NCBI RefSeq assembly: GCF_037975245.1
Contig: NC_092567.1
Coordinates: forward strand, 13,284,876-13,348,875
From: Apostichopus japonicus
Taxonomy: Eukaryota > Echinodermata > Holothuroidea > Aspidochirotida > Stichopodidae
DNA: 64,000 nt
Reading direction: 5' to 3'
Positions 11,229 to 21,775 of the stretch are shown in pieces. The notes under the pieces are model-generated. The model worked only from the letters and a program-made list of their open reading frames with translations. It was not told where the DNA came from and did no database searches. Numbering within the stretch: the first letter of the stretch is position 1; the number at the start of each line of letters is the position of its first letter. The translations under genes were made by a program, and so were the position numbers.

Positions 11229-12616
11229 CATGTAACCGATTTGGATTGGTCGAGAGGGACAACGCCCACACAGGGTGGTAAAATAGGTCCACTTGAAAAC
11301 TTGATAGCAGGCGACAGGCATACTCACAATGTATAGACGTTCGTTTGTGTACACGAAAAAGTACGAAATTATGAAAGAAATGGTGCTGGGGATGCTGCAA
11401 TCGGTAAGGACATGGATTTTGTTGTTTGCTTTTCCGACTGACCATGAAAGAAGAAGAATTTTGGGAAGTAGAAAGAACAAGATGGAGATCTAATGAAAAA
11501 AAATCTGTGTAGCCTAGGCCGCCATAGCCCTAGTAGTAATAGTACTATAATACGAGTAATGTACAAGCAATGCGAGAATTTTACGTTCAGACTGGTTTTT
11601 AAATTTGTAATAACATTATGGCTATTCTCTCTCGTTTTACGATCCACAAATTCTATTTTATTATGCCAGCTCTCCTAATCATACTGTGTGCATGGCAGTT
11701 TCAGTCGCACATATAGCTATCCTAATTACTAGTTATTGTATGCCTGGGTTATGCCTAGCCTAAAATGTATAACTTTTAGTTTAATGTAAAAGGGTGGGCC
11801 AGGATTAACGTAAAGCCCAAATCCTAAGTTAAGCCCGAAGCATAAGTTAGGTCTGGGCTTAGTTAGGCCTGGACTATTCTTGCTATTACTACAACTGTTA
11901 TAGCACATTACATAATATGGCACAGTATAAGGCCCAATTAAACTAGGCCTAAGGAAAACAAAGTAGCCTAGGCCTAACCTAGTAAGGCTAGGTCTATATT
12001 CATTGGCTACTTTGTTAATATTGGTTAAATGGTCTTGGTTTGAAATGTTCATCGTCAGCATTGGCCTAGCCTATTTAGGCTAACATGAATTCAGCCTAAT
12101 TTTTTCTTCTTCAAAAGTATAGCCTAGGCCTTGGTTTAATTTGGATGCAGTCAACTATCATTTATAAAAGTAGCATGGGCCTAGGCTACATTTCAAAGAT
12201 CACTAGGCCAAGGCTAATTATGGTACTGGTAGCCTAGCCTTAGTTATGCCAAGTTAGCAGACCGTGTTAAAGACGAACCTAGTGAGTGACTATTAGACTG
12301 AAATCCAGTTCCTGCAACCACAGCAAAAAAGTCTTTGTTTTAATCAATGTACTTGTGTGTTTGAAACTTCCAAATGGACACTCAGTGGCAGTTGGTTAAG
12401 ATATAAGGTTTTACCTTCATCATGGAGAGTTGAAAGGAATCTGCCTCATCATCTGAATAATGGACTCAAGGATAGCATCAAATCATGATTGGATAATAAT
12501 TTTGAGCAAGTAAATATCTGGCAATTTGAATGTTTGTACTATTTTTTACATATTATTTAGGCTGTTTTGCTCACACAAAAGCAAATGATCAAGTGACAAC
12601 AACTGACGCAGTATAT
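11229..12616. other. Stretch with no supported gene, TAGGCC-rich
   Basis: From about 11740 to 12250 the sequence is dense in GGCCTAGGC and TAGGCCTA strings on both strands. Open frames here are short and follow that composition. I see no exon or RNA gene. Confidence 0.5.
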
Positions 12617-12942
12617 TTAAAGGCATTGAAGACTCGCCCCAAACCGCGTGCCGCGCTCTGAAAAAGTTTACTTTCCGTTGCAAGTGAAGTTTTCTTCTTG
12701 TCGCTACAAAATGCAGACAGTAATGAAACCTGATACCTTATTAATTGTTATCTTTTATCTAGAACTGAGATGTCCACACTGCTATGTGCACTGTGTTGTG
12801 GGTATTTACCGGCGGTAGCAAGCTGTGTGTGTATTTTCTGGGATCAATGGTGGTGTCTAACACTTCTGTTACACCTCATTCGAACTAGGTCAGATTACCG
12901 GCATTGGACGTTTCTTTGTGCGGGAGTCTTCACACCCTTTAA
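12617..12942 (-). mobile_element. Repeat family B, reverse copy
   Basis: 326 bp, from TTAAAGGCATTGAAGACTCG to GAGTCTTCACACCCTTTAA, so both inverted ends are present. The interior matches the 5076 copy in reverse, including TTTTCTTCTTGTCGCTACAA. The 105-codon frame over it is repeat-derived. Confidence 0.8.
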
Positions 12943-13178
12943 GGAGAAGTATTTATATCCCATTAATAGAGAAAGAATTATGTTTCAATTGGTAACATGC
13001 AACTATAAATTTGCAAACATTAGATACAATCAAACAAATGACAAGGTTCATTTACAAGGTAATCTACTGCCCTATATTTCACATTAATCTGTCACATCAG
13101 AAGGTCACAGCTTTCAATAATTTTACAAACAAACTCCCTTGATGGGTGCTTGGTTAGATTCCTGCAATTTTCAAGTTT

Positions 13179-13745
13179 TCAATGTAATAAGTTCTGAATG
13201 TGGCAATGTGGAGAAGCTTTGGGATAATCTGTGGATAAGACTGACAGACTATCAACAAGATTCCACATCCATGCAACTCCAACCGCTTCCTGCACCTCCT
13301 TGCAGATGTACCACATGTCCAAAAAAAATTCAGCATTGGTTAATGCAATTAAAATATGGCTTCCTTCTGAGCTGGCAAACCACTGAAAGATCTTCTCAGC
13401 TTTCAAGAAAACAGACTTGAAGCTATCTCCCAAATTGACAGAGGCCACACGTACACCATCCCGCTCTCATAAGATGAAGGTATCACACACTTCATTTTGC
13501 TTCTGCCATGTGGTGCCTGGTAGACTGTGAGGGGTCACCCAATGGATGTTTTAACAACTGCCTGGTTTATAGAGCTCTGCAACAGATGGTTCAACCTGAT
13601 GCTGAGTCATCATCCTGTCATGGCCTTGAGCAAAGTGAACCCATTTCAACACAAAGCAGCTTTTAAAGTGCTTGTCAGACAAACTTTGTCTAGGTACTGT
13701 CAAATCCACATCACCATCATTGCTGGTTCTAGATAAGCCGACCAT
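13179..13745 (-). pseudogene. Unrecognised degenerate coding-like frame
   Basis: One minus-strand frame reads through from 13745 to 13179 with only two internal stops (TAA at 13551-13553 and TGA at 13467-13469) and keeps a protein-like composition with several Trp and Cys. Short readable segments include FVLKWVHFAQGHDRMM, DSFKSVFLKAEKIFQWF and ECKEV-like acidic stretches near AEFFLDMWYICKEVQEAV. I do not recognise the family. It may be a processed pseudogene or part of a transposon protein. The overlapping plus-strand frame at 13139-13420 looks like its shadow. Confidence 0.35.
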
Positions 13746-14990
13746 AATAAAAGACTACAATGAGGGTTGTTTAATTCACCCAACAGAGCTGCTATCCAGT
13801 ACCTTTAGGCAGCTGAAAAGATATTCAGAAATTGTTATATGGGTGTGTTTGTGTGCATGCATATGTGTGATTTTCTTGCTTTACAGAACAGCTACTTTTT
13901 GATAAGCTATGTAACATGGAAACCTGCCAATCATATGTTTGAAAGAGGACAGGCTGAAACGGTTCTTAAATGAAAAGCTTAAAGACTTCTTGCATTTTAA
14001 TACATCACTGTTCAGGTTAGGCCAGTAATGGCAGTATGAAGAATAAGTAACAATTTAATAATTATCATTATGGCCATTGCTGTCTGCATAATAACAAACT
14101 GAATGATTTCATCAGCCTTGTGCTCAGTTGACAGAACTGACAAGCAGGCATAATATGTCAGTGTGATCCATGTAACCTTATTAAGGACATGACCGTATGG
14201 TATATGTTTTTGGAAAATACATAAGCTACAACATTCACCAGTGTCCAGTTGTTGCGGGGTATTTTTCTCGACAGACCCATTTAATCTATTACACATACCA
14301 TAGCCTAGTACTACATTCCTGAGAAATTAACACCACAATATCAGTCTTAGGTTTTCCCACAGACTCTCAACTATTGCTCACTCTTACACTCAAGTATACA
14401 GTTTAGTTAAGTAGAAGAAAGTATCAGAAGGGACACTCAAGTCCCCATCAAGAACCCTATATGAGAGAAATAAAACCGAAGACACAAAAAGGCATACCCG
14501 ATTATATTGCATAATGTACTCATCCAAAGCATTCTTAAACCCATTCACACTAATTCCAACTCACATTAATTGTCATTTTAAGTAAATGCCTACACTATTT
14601 AATTGAAGGATCTATTACTGTAGGCCTGAAGCATAGTCGTGCGTCTGTGATGTAGCCTAGCCGGGACTGTGTGATGTGTGCTTTTCGTTTGTACTATGAC
14701 TATGAGGCGTAAAATCAACAAGTGTAATGACAGGTTTTCAGCTAGTTTTCTATGCATTTCAGGTGTAAAGATAAACGTAAATGTCATTTACTAACGCATA
14801 CTCTAATTCATTACCTGATATCCATTTTGTTCCTCGTATGCCTGTCAAAATCTGACATTCTGAGTCGCTTCGTTTGTTCGCAACGAGCACAGTGTGCAAA
14901 GCTGGTATACTATTTGTGTGTGGTGTTTTTCGTGTTTCGCGCAACTGGTAACGACAACTGGACCTATTTTGAGTTGTGTGTGACGTCACA
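13746..14990. other. Stretch with no supported gene
   Basis: Short frames on both strands without domain signals. No tandem or inverted structure was noticed before 14999. Confidence 0.4.
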
Positions 14991-14998
14991 AATCGCCA

Positions 14999-15095
14999 GT
15001 TGGCCAAACTCTCTCTATATACGGCTCTGACCCCAGCCTGAGCCGTATACGGCTCTGAGCCCTGCCAGAGCCATATATAATATATACGGCTCTGA
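14999..15095. repeat. GGCTCTGAGC palindromic cluster with 31-bp inverted arm
   Basis: 14999-15029 is the perfect inverted partner of 11198-11228. It is followed by GAGCCGTATACGGCTC, a perfect palindrome, and by further ACGGCTCTGAGC copies up to about 15095. A related block sits at 9431-9460, the edge of the AT-rich foldback structure. Confidence 0.8.
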
Positions 15096-15189
15096 GCTCC
15101 TTTGTATAGCGTGTTGCGGCATGAGCGTTCCGAAAATTTCAGCTCACGTGATCACAGCAATTTTGTTTCCGAATGCGTAGCCTCCATTC

Positions 15190-15466
15190 AGTATTGCGAA
15201 GTTCGGAACACTGCGAAGTTCGGACACCCCTAAGAAATATACGATTTCACCATGACAACCTATAGCAACAGCCAAGTTCACGAAAAGCTACAAAGCTACA
15301 GTTATTTTCTCTCCAAAATGACCCGTTTGCAAGTAAGTACTTAAATATTTGTCAATAAAATGACAGAGATCTATGAAGTCTGTTATAATTACTGAAAGAG
15401 CAACTGCGCCACCAATTTTATCATCAGCGCCACATTGTGGGTTGCGTGTCCGAACTTCGCAATACT
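15190..15466. mobile_element. 277-bp MITE-like element with 18-bp perfect TIR
   Basis: It begins AGTATTGCGAAGTTCGGA and ends with the exact reverse complement. A second GCGAAGTTCGGACAC copy follows the left end at 15213-15227. No frame is present. No target duplication could be assigned. The motif GTGTCCGAACTTCG recurs outside the element at 15655-15668, 41 bases before the THAP start codon. Confidence 0.75.
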
Positions 15467-15708
15467 CTTAATCTAGCAAAGAAATACCAGTTCCACAATC
15501 ACGAAGAATCTCCTTGGAATACAGCATGTAAACAGTTTGCAAGAAAGAAAGTTTGGCCGTGTATCGTTATATAACACAATTCTCCCACCAAATCAAGTAT
15601 ATTTTCCGGTGATTTAGACCAGGAGATATAGTTTTGGGGTGTTTTAAGGCTTAGGTGTCCGAACTTCGATTGCCAGTTGCACACTTAATAAATCTTTACC
15701 GGTTAGAA

Positions 15709-15858
15709 ATGACAGGATTTTGCGCCTTTGAGTGCTCTAAAAAGTCGGAGAAGGGATTTAGAATTTACAGATTCCCTGCCAATGTCCAACGAAAGAAAAT
15801 CTGGGAGGATAAAGTCAATTGCGTCAGATGGAAACCAACGTCCTCGTATTTTTGTCAC
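15709..15858 (+). CDS. THAP zinc-finger protein, exon 1
   Basis: The exon codes for the first 50 residues of a THAP domain, a DNA-binding zinc finger of the C2CH type. It starts at ATG 15709 and ends with CAC before the donor GTACGT at 15859, in phase 0. Visible THAP hallmarks are Met1, Cys5 and Cys9 (C-A-F-E-C), RFP at 21-23, Trp32, WKP at 41-43 and Cys49. The family normally continues C-x-x-H-F, and exon 2 at 22820 supplies the next residues. The start is the first ATG in the frame and fits the short N-terminus typical of THAP proteins. Many THAP genes are domesticated or active P-element-related transposase genes, so a host or transposon origin cannot be decided here. Confidence 0.87.
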
Positions 15859-16009
15859 GTACGTATAGCCTAGTGTATATCCTATACACTAGGCCATAGC
15901 GCACAGTTGATTCCAGTGTTAGACTAGGCATATGCTCGTGTATTTAGCCTAGGTTAGGCCCAGTCCTTCAGACTGAAATGGAAGCATAGGTAAACATTTC
16001 AGAAGTGCT

Positions 16010-16108
16010 CAAACGATTAACTGAATCGGAATCAGCCCGTTTATTGCATAATTGGGACATAATCGGAATCGGTAAAAATTAAGTGGAATACCAGTCCTTC
16101 TTCTTTCA
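16010..16108. repeat. Dispersed repeat D, fragment
   Basis: It shares CATAATCGGAAC-like repeats and AAGTGGAATACCAG with 23776-23860, which continues into the block also seen at 21657-21775. It is a low-copy dispersed repeat without coding capacity. Confidence 0.65.
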
Positions 16109-16222
16109 GTATAGTGCTAACTTCAACTTTGAAGATTCATGCACTTGATTGACAGGTTGGCTATGTGGAAATTAGTCTAACTGGATTAGGTTTTTAAAAG
16201 CTTCAGCAGATTGTGCCCTAAT

Positions 16223-16573
16223 CAGTGGCGTAGGAAGGTACTTTTGAGTGGGGGGAAGACTGATGGCCGGCCTGGGGGAGGGGTCTCTGGAATTTTTTTG
16301 GCATTTCCAGGTGGCCTCAGATGCAATTTGGTTCAATATAGCACACTTCAACCCACCCACTCCATTTTGTATATAATTTTGCATTTTCACCTGGCCTTAG
16401 ATGCAATTTGGTGCTCCAAATGAGATTTTTTTCTCATTTGGAAATGAAAAAGGGGTTTTCTGACTTGCGAAGCGGGGGGGGAGGGGAGTGGGGGGGCGGA
16501 ATGATACTTCCGCCCCTTCATATTTTTCACTGGGGGGCTGGTGCCCCCCAGCCCCCCAGTTCCTACCCCCTTG
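16223..16573. mobile_element. hAT-type MITE, 351 bp, perfect 8-bp target duplication
   Basis: It starts CAGTGGCGTAGGAAGG and ends CCTACCCCCTTG, with GCCCTAAT directly repeated at 16215-16222 and 16574-16581. An 8-bp duplication and a CA-starting terminus fit the hAT superfamily. The interior is G-rich with two copies of a TGGCCT-AGATGCAATTTGGT segment. There is no transposase. The intact flanks suggest a fairly recent insertion. Confidence 0.85.
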
Positions 16574-16617
16574 GCCCTAATAGACTCCTCAGATAGATAG
16601 TTCCAATCACGTACAGT

Positions 16618-17936
16618 CAGGTTACTCAACCTGGGGTCCGCGGACCCCTAGGGGGTCCGTGAAATTTATTTGGGGTTCCGTGAGGGCAAAGGGGTCAGCA
16701 GGGGGTCCGTGAAAAAATAATGGTGGATGTTCCTGATGCGGAGGAACTCATCAAAATTCAATCCTCGATCAATAAAAGAAGATATTTTGAAAGGCATGGC
16801 AATGCTAAATTCTGGATTGCTGAAGGAGCATTGATTGCCCCAATTTTAACAAAGATCGCTTTGGAGGAAGCAATGAATCCCTTTCGCAACTACATACTTG
16901 GCAGAATCTACTTTCAGTGCCGTTGTGCACATGAAAACTAAGTTCCGGAACAAACACAATTCATAATGACTTACAGATGGCCGTAACAATGGTGAAGCCA
17001 AACGTACAAAAGCTGGTCTCTGATGTACAGGCTCAAGGGAGCCACTGACTCTTGAGCAGAATAAGGACTGGAATCCAAGAGCTAGGTTTCTTTCATTTGT
17101 TGGCTATATTATTTTTTCCAATGTTTTCTTAGAGTTCCGTTTGCTATATTCATGATGCGTTTTAAGTCTCAAGAATAAAGACTTTGCTTACAGAATCATG
17201 AGGAAGCTATTGAGTAATGCACTGAACGAGGACAGGAGTTCAATAGTAGCCCACTTTGGTAATTTCCAAGACTATATATACACTTAGAATTTTTCATTTC
17301 GATGTAACAAAGATGAAAGGCAGTAGCACAGATCAAATCAGATTTTTGCCTATGCCCACCTAGTCCCGCAGGACTACATGGGCAGGTTGGTTCCAGGGGG
17401 AAGACTAGTATGGTAAAAAAGACTGGTGGTACATAATTGATGACTGAGTTGAAATTTGGTGGAGGAAAAGTTATAACTAACTTGGATTTGACACAAAAAA
17501 AACGGTGCCACTTGCAGGTCTCTGACAAAGCAAACCCATAATTCTCCTGACCTCATGCAGAATCAACCAGTTTGTATCTGACAACTCGTCGCTTCCAAAT
17601 TAAAATTTAATTGGGAAATATATAATTTGAAAGTAAGAATTTCCAAGTAGGCCTATGCCTAGCAATACTTGCAGGTCTAGGAAAACTGCATTCCAGGCCC
17701 AGCAAAAATGCATTTCTAAACATAAATTCTTGAACATAAATTTACTTCAAAAGTCACAAAATAATGCACCATTTTGCATCTTACCCTCAAATATTGAAAA
17801 AAAATTCAAAAGGGGAGGTGGACACCCCCTCCCCTTATACCCCTCCCCCAGGCCGGCGGTAACTGTCCGGGGGTCCTCCAAACATTTCAGTTTATCTCAA
17901 GGGGTCCATGGATAGAAAAAGGTTGAGAACCTAGGA
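16618..17936 (+). mobile_element. hAT transposon relic with transposase C-terminus
   Basis: The left end is CAGGTTACTCAACCTGGGGT and the right end is GGTTGAGAACCTAGGA, the CAACC/GGTTG inverted ends and GGGGTCC runs known from animal hAT elements. The flanks CGTACAGT (16610) and CGTATAGT (17937) differ at one base, so an 8-bp duplication is likely. A transposase remnant lies at 16720-16955. The rest of the 1.3 kb is non-coding. Confidence 0.8.
16720..16955 (+). pseudogene. hAT transposase C-terminal fragment, frameshifted
   Basis: From 16720 a frame encodes a helical stretch ending ALEEAMNP at 16881. One base further on, a second frame starting at 16883 encodes FATTYLAESTFSAVVHMKTK and then FRNK. 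That is the classic hAT C-terminal dimerisation motif (family form: PF-TTYLCE-FSAL--IKTKYRN). A single inserted base therefore separates the two parts. The N-terminal BED finger and catalytic DDE region are absent, so it is a dead fragment of the element at 16618-17936. Confidence 0.8.
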
Positions 17937-18252
17937 CGTATAGTATGGGGGAAAAATGACATCCTATAATAGTCTCTAGAACAATGTGGATTATGATAGG
18001 CTTGGGTGTTTTCACATCTAGTTGGAACTTGGTGGTTCTTTGAGGTATGATTTTGTGCTGGATCAATGGCAAACAACTGGTTCTGCATTTTGTAGAACAT
18101 TGTCAACCTTGATATTCCACGTCTTTTGGCAAGAGGTTTCCAACCTAGATCTTCAAGCATCACCCCAACACTTGATGTGGGGTGGTTACGATGGAGGGGC
18201 AAACTTGCAAGCACGTCTTTGAACCATTTCATTTTATTTATCAGTTTATATG

Positions 18253-18790
18253 CAGGGGCGTATCCTGGATTTTCTAACCCGGGGGGCGCGAATCACTATC
18301 TAAGCGGAGCGCCACAATCGGTTGGTGCGCAGCGTACAAGAAAATTTCTGGTTTTGACACCCCAGATCACCGGAAATGGCACATCTCGGGCTTGAAAATG
18401 ACCAACTAGATGTTCACTATTGCCTGAGTAACCAAGTTGTTTCCCAATTTTTTTTCTCTCCATCCGTAACCTTTTTGAAGATTGTCACCAGTCACACATC
18501 ATGCTCGACCTCATCGCATCTCCTGTGGATCATTGCTTTTGTAGGTGATTCTACGCCGCAGCCCACAATATGCACCAGCCCCACTTGGCACTTTTCAAGG
18601 TTTTAAGCCCATTATTCGTTCAGAATTTGAAAATTCACACTTCTCGTGAAATCAATTCACTTAAAAAGATACCCATAATGTTGCACAAAATTTCATCTAT
18701 GGAGAGCCAATGCAGAAAAACCTCCATGTTTAGGAATGTTTGTCATAGAATTTTGAAAATTCAGATACGGTTAACATATTGGTACATGGG
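18253..18790 (+). mobile_element. Repeat family A copy
   Basis: It begins CAGGGGCGTATCCTGG and runs through GCGGAGCGCCAC, GCAGCGTACAAGAA, GATCACCGGAAATGG and CATCTCCTGTGGATCATTGC, matching 673-1300 in reverse. The right boundary near 18790 is approximate. Confidence 0.7.
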
Positions 18791-18844
18791 TGCAGATCAG
18801 TCTTGGATAATGGTGGGGACGCGTGTCTGTTCTCTGATACTAAC

Positions 18845-18945
18845 TTAGCGGAGAGCGCCCATGGGTTCGCGCATAGGGTACAAGAAGTTTTTGGCAAATA
18901 CTCCTCCCAGATCGCCGGAAACAACATTTCCCAGACCCAATGATG
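18845..18945 (+). repeat. Repeat family A fragment
   Basis: It repeats the core of family A (AGCGGAGAGCGCCCATGG, GGTACAAGAAGTTTTTGG, CAGATCGCCGGAAACA) directly after the larger copy, so it is either a second insertion or a local rearrangement. Confidence 0.6.
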
Positions 18946-19639
18946 CCCCCATACCTCCTTAAGTTTTAGATCTCGTGGCTTAGAAATTTAGTTTGGGGAA
19001 ATGCATGGGCGTCTGCAGAAAAAATCCAAGTAGACTTTTGTATACGATGGGTCTGGTTTTGTAACTCATCGGGAAGCGATTAGAGGGGTAGGAGTAGGGT
19101 TGTGGGAAGCGCGTTTTCATGCAGATGGGAACAATCTCAAGAAGTGATGGGTGCGTCCGCCTCCCCCCCCTCCCGCCGGCAATGATATGCCTTTGGATCC
19201 ACTACATGATATTCACAGGAAATGTGCTCAATTCTCAAATAGCATGCGGAATTTATTTTTAGATTCATTGTATGAGTTACGGTACTAGGGGTAGGTAACA
19301 ATTAGCATTCAGTTCGCGTTGTATAACATTTTAACTCTGCATGACAGTGTTGCATCGAAAGACATGTCTAGTGCAGTTCGCATATAGATCCTGGGCTAAT
19401 ACCGAAGGCATGTTCCCCGACGACTCGGTCGAGTTCAAGACCAGCCACAGTTGGTTTCATAGCACAATTTTACAATTGTTTAAGGCGTCCATACACACAC
19501 TCGCGTCATGATATACTATATATAGTATGTATATTTATATATACATTAGTGAGAGAGGAAAAATGGAAACGTCAAAAATGGAGTTGTCAGTGTATGGGGT
19601 AAGCTGAGGCGCACGCCCCTTCCGAAATCCTTGATCTGT

Positions 19640-19905
19640 CACTGGCTACCCTGTGTATATAATAGGGATCAGAGCTGTAATTATGACTGTTCCTCTTTCT
19701 CTTCCCGGTGTCTTGGCGTTTAACTTCTACCCCCTCCTTTTCTCCCTTTTCTCTCCTTTTTCTTTTGCCTTCCTTCCTCTCCTTCCTCCTCTTTTTTCCC
19801 CCTCTTTTTTCCCTTTTTTCTTCTCTCTCTTTTTGTCTCCTCTTTTTCTTACACGGGTGGGGGGGCAGGCGCGCCCCCAACACCCCCCCTGGATACGCGT
19901 CTGAT
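19640..19905 (-). mobile_element. Short element with polypyrimidine tract, inserted in a LINE
   Basis: Read on the minus strand it begins CAGACGCGTATCCAGGGGGG and contains a 100-base polypurine tract (polypyrimidine on plus, 19735-19855). The minus-strand LINE frame reads to ...YTISD and is then replaced by this sequence, so it interrupts or truncates the LINE. The reverse-strand basic low-complexity frame over it is not a gene. Confidence 0.55.
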
Positions 19906-21657
19906 ATGGTATAAGAGTCCCAAACAGTGTTGCTGTACTCCAGAATTGGCCTCACTGGTGCCTTGTAAGCTTGTTGTTTGACACTGGTATTTCTGATGTT
20001 AATATTGCGACCAAGGAAATTGAGAACGTTTGTTGCTTTAGAGATAAGATAATCTACAGTACCTGCTTATCCCAACGTAAATTGTGAGTGATGTGAACTC
20101 CCAGATATTTGGTATACCAGACATGCTTAAGTTCCAAGCCATGGAGGGTGTAGGCGAAAATCTTTGGTTTGCGTTTGCGAGTGATACTAATAACTTCACA
20201 TTTTTCGGGGTGGAATTCCATCATCCATTGATTTTCCCAGTTTTGTAGGGTATCTAGGTCTTTCTGCATAAGCTTGGCATCCATTTCATTCTTCATTGCC
20301 ATATAGATCATAGCCACATCAGCAAATAATCGAGTGGTGGAGTGTAGATTTTGGGCGATACCATTTATATAAAACAGGAAGAGGCAGGGTCCAAGGACTG
20401 AGCCCTGCAGTACACCCGATGTGACATGAATGCTTGATGATGCAACGCCATCTAAAACTACAGAATGAGTTCTATTAGTCAGGAGGCTTTTGATCCAGTC
20501 GTTGGTGCTTCCATACCACTTCAACTTTTCAATCAGTCTTATATGATCAACTTTGTCAAATGCTTTTGAAAAGTCAAGCACGCAGACATCTGTTTGATGT
20601 CCATTTTGCATGTTATGTGAGACGTCTTCGATAAATTCAAGGAGTTGGCTTTCACAAGACCTTTTGTTCCGAAAACTGTGTTGTAGAGCGTAGAATATAT
20701 CATTATGAGATGCAAAGGACATAATACTACTACAGATGATATGTTCCATTTATTTTGATGCAATACACGTTAAGCTAATATGTCAGTAATTTGCTAGATC
20801 ATACTTTTGTCCCTTCTTGTAAATAGGTGTGACATTTGCTTTTCTCCAGTCTGCCAGTGATATCCTGAATATTATTCTCAATGGTTCGGCAATCTCGTCA
20901 GCTAGTTCTTTGAGGATTCTTGGGCCTATGTTGTCACGGCCAGCAGCTTTTCCAGGCTTAAGATTTTTTAGGAGCTTTAGCACACAGGGGACAGTTACAT
21001 TTAGGTGAGGGAGCCCGAGAAAGTGATGAGCAGGTGCTGTTAAGTTAAGAGTAGTCTCAATGGTGAAAACAGACTGGAACTGGCGATTTAGAGCCTCACC
21101 TTTTAGTTTAGGGTCAGATATCAGCTTTTCATTCACTCTCAGAGGGGCAACACCATTAGAATCAGTTCTCTTATGCTTTATGAATGTCCAGAATCTTTTC
21201 ATACTGTCAAAGGGGTTTGGATCAGTAGTATTAGGAGCAACGATGTCAGAGATATTATCCCAGTATGCCCTTCGCAGGTCTCTTTGTACCTCTTTCTTTA
21301 AATTTAAGAAGCGCTCTTCATCACAAAGTCTCCCAGACTTTCTTGAGGTTTTAAAGGCTTTATTTCGTCTTCTAATTTTCCTTTTTAGGTCAAGGCTGCC
21401 TGTGTGGAATGTATTTCTTAATACCATTGGTCATACCGTTTTTGAACAGGTTCCACAGAGACTTTGTATTTAATGTTAATTGAGCTTTGTTGAGTTCATC
21501 TGCAAGCTTCTCAGCACGTTGGCGGAAGCCAGACCAATCAGCCTTTTATACAGAGGTACTACTTGTTAGGGTAGCTGTTTCCTACAAGCGAGTTTTATGT
21601 CAAACTCAGTATAAATAACTTCATGATCGCTGATACCAGGTAAGATTTGTGTCCTAG
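19905..21657 (-). pseudogene. Non-LTR retrotransposon (LINE) endonuclease/reverse transcriptase, inactive
   Basis: On the minus strand, read from 21657 down, there is the end of an APE-type endonuclease (GISDHEVIYTEFDIK), a linker, and then the reverse transcriptase at 21427-20054. The RT shows KPGKAAGRDNIGP, VLDFSKAFDKVDH, GVLQGSVLGPCLF and KYLGVHI. The catalytic box reads FADV instead of FADD, so a catalytic Asp is lost. Two stops interrupt the frame (TGA at 20783-20785, TAA at 20750-20752), and a frameshift near 20054 separates the thumb region, which continues to RPILEYSNTVWDSYT near 19915. Further stops occur upstream of 21427. Both ends are truncated. The clade was not determined; it is CR1/Jockey-like in layout. 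Confidence 0.92.
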
Positions 21658-21775
21658 TTATGTCATACCGATTATTCAAAAACATATGGAAGGAGAAAAT
21701 ATCATTCAAAACATGGACGTTGAAAATATCAACTGATGTATTCAGTTTGTTCCTTTACTACTATGAAACATTAAA
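21657..21775 (+). repeat. Dispersed repeat D, copy
   Basis: TTATGTCATACCGATTATTC followed by AAAAACATATGGAAGG recurs at 23852-23972 with few differences. It borders the LINE. Confidence 0.75.

Noticed and set aside
10924-11445. 173-codon minus-strand open frame
   Set aside because: About half of it is the 25-bp AT array and the inverted-repeat arm. The remainder has no domain, and the frame crosses the element boundary.
19587-19955. 122-codon minus frame rich in Lys/Arg/Glu
   Set aside because: The basic and acidic part is the polypurine tract of an inserted element. Only its first 17 or so residues are real, as the LINE thumb segment.
21060-21473. 137-codon plus-strand open frame
   Set aside because: It lies antisense to the LINE coding region and has no features of its own.
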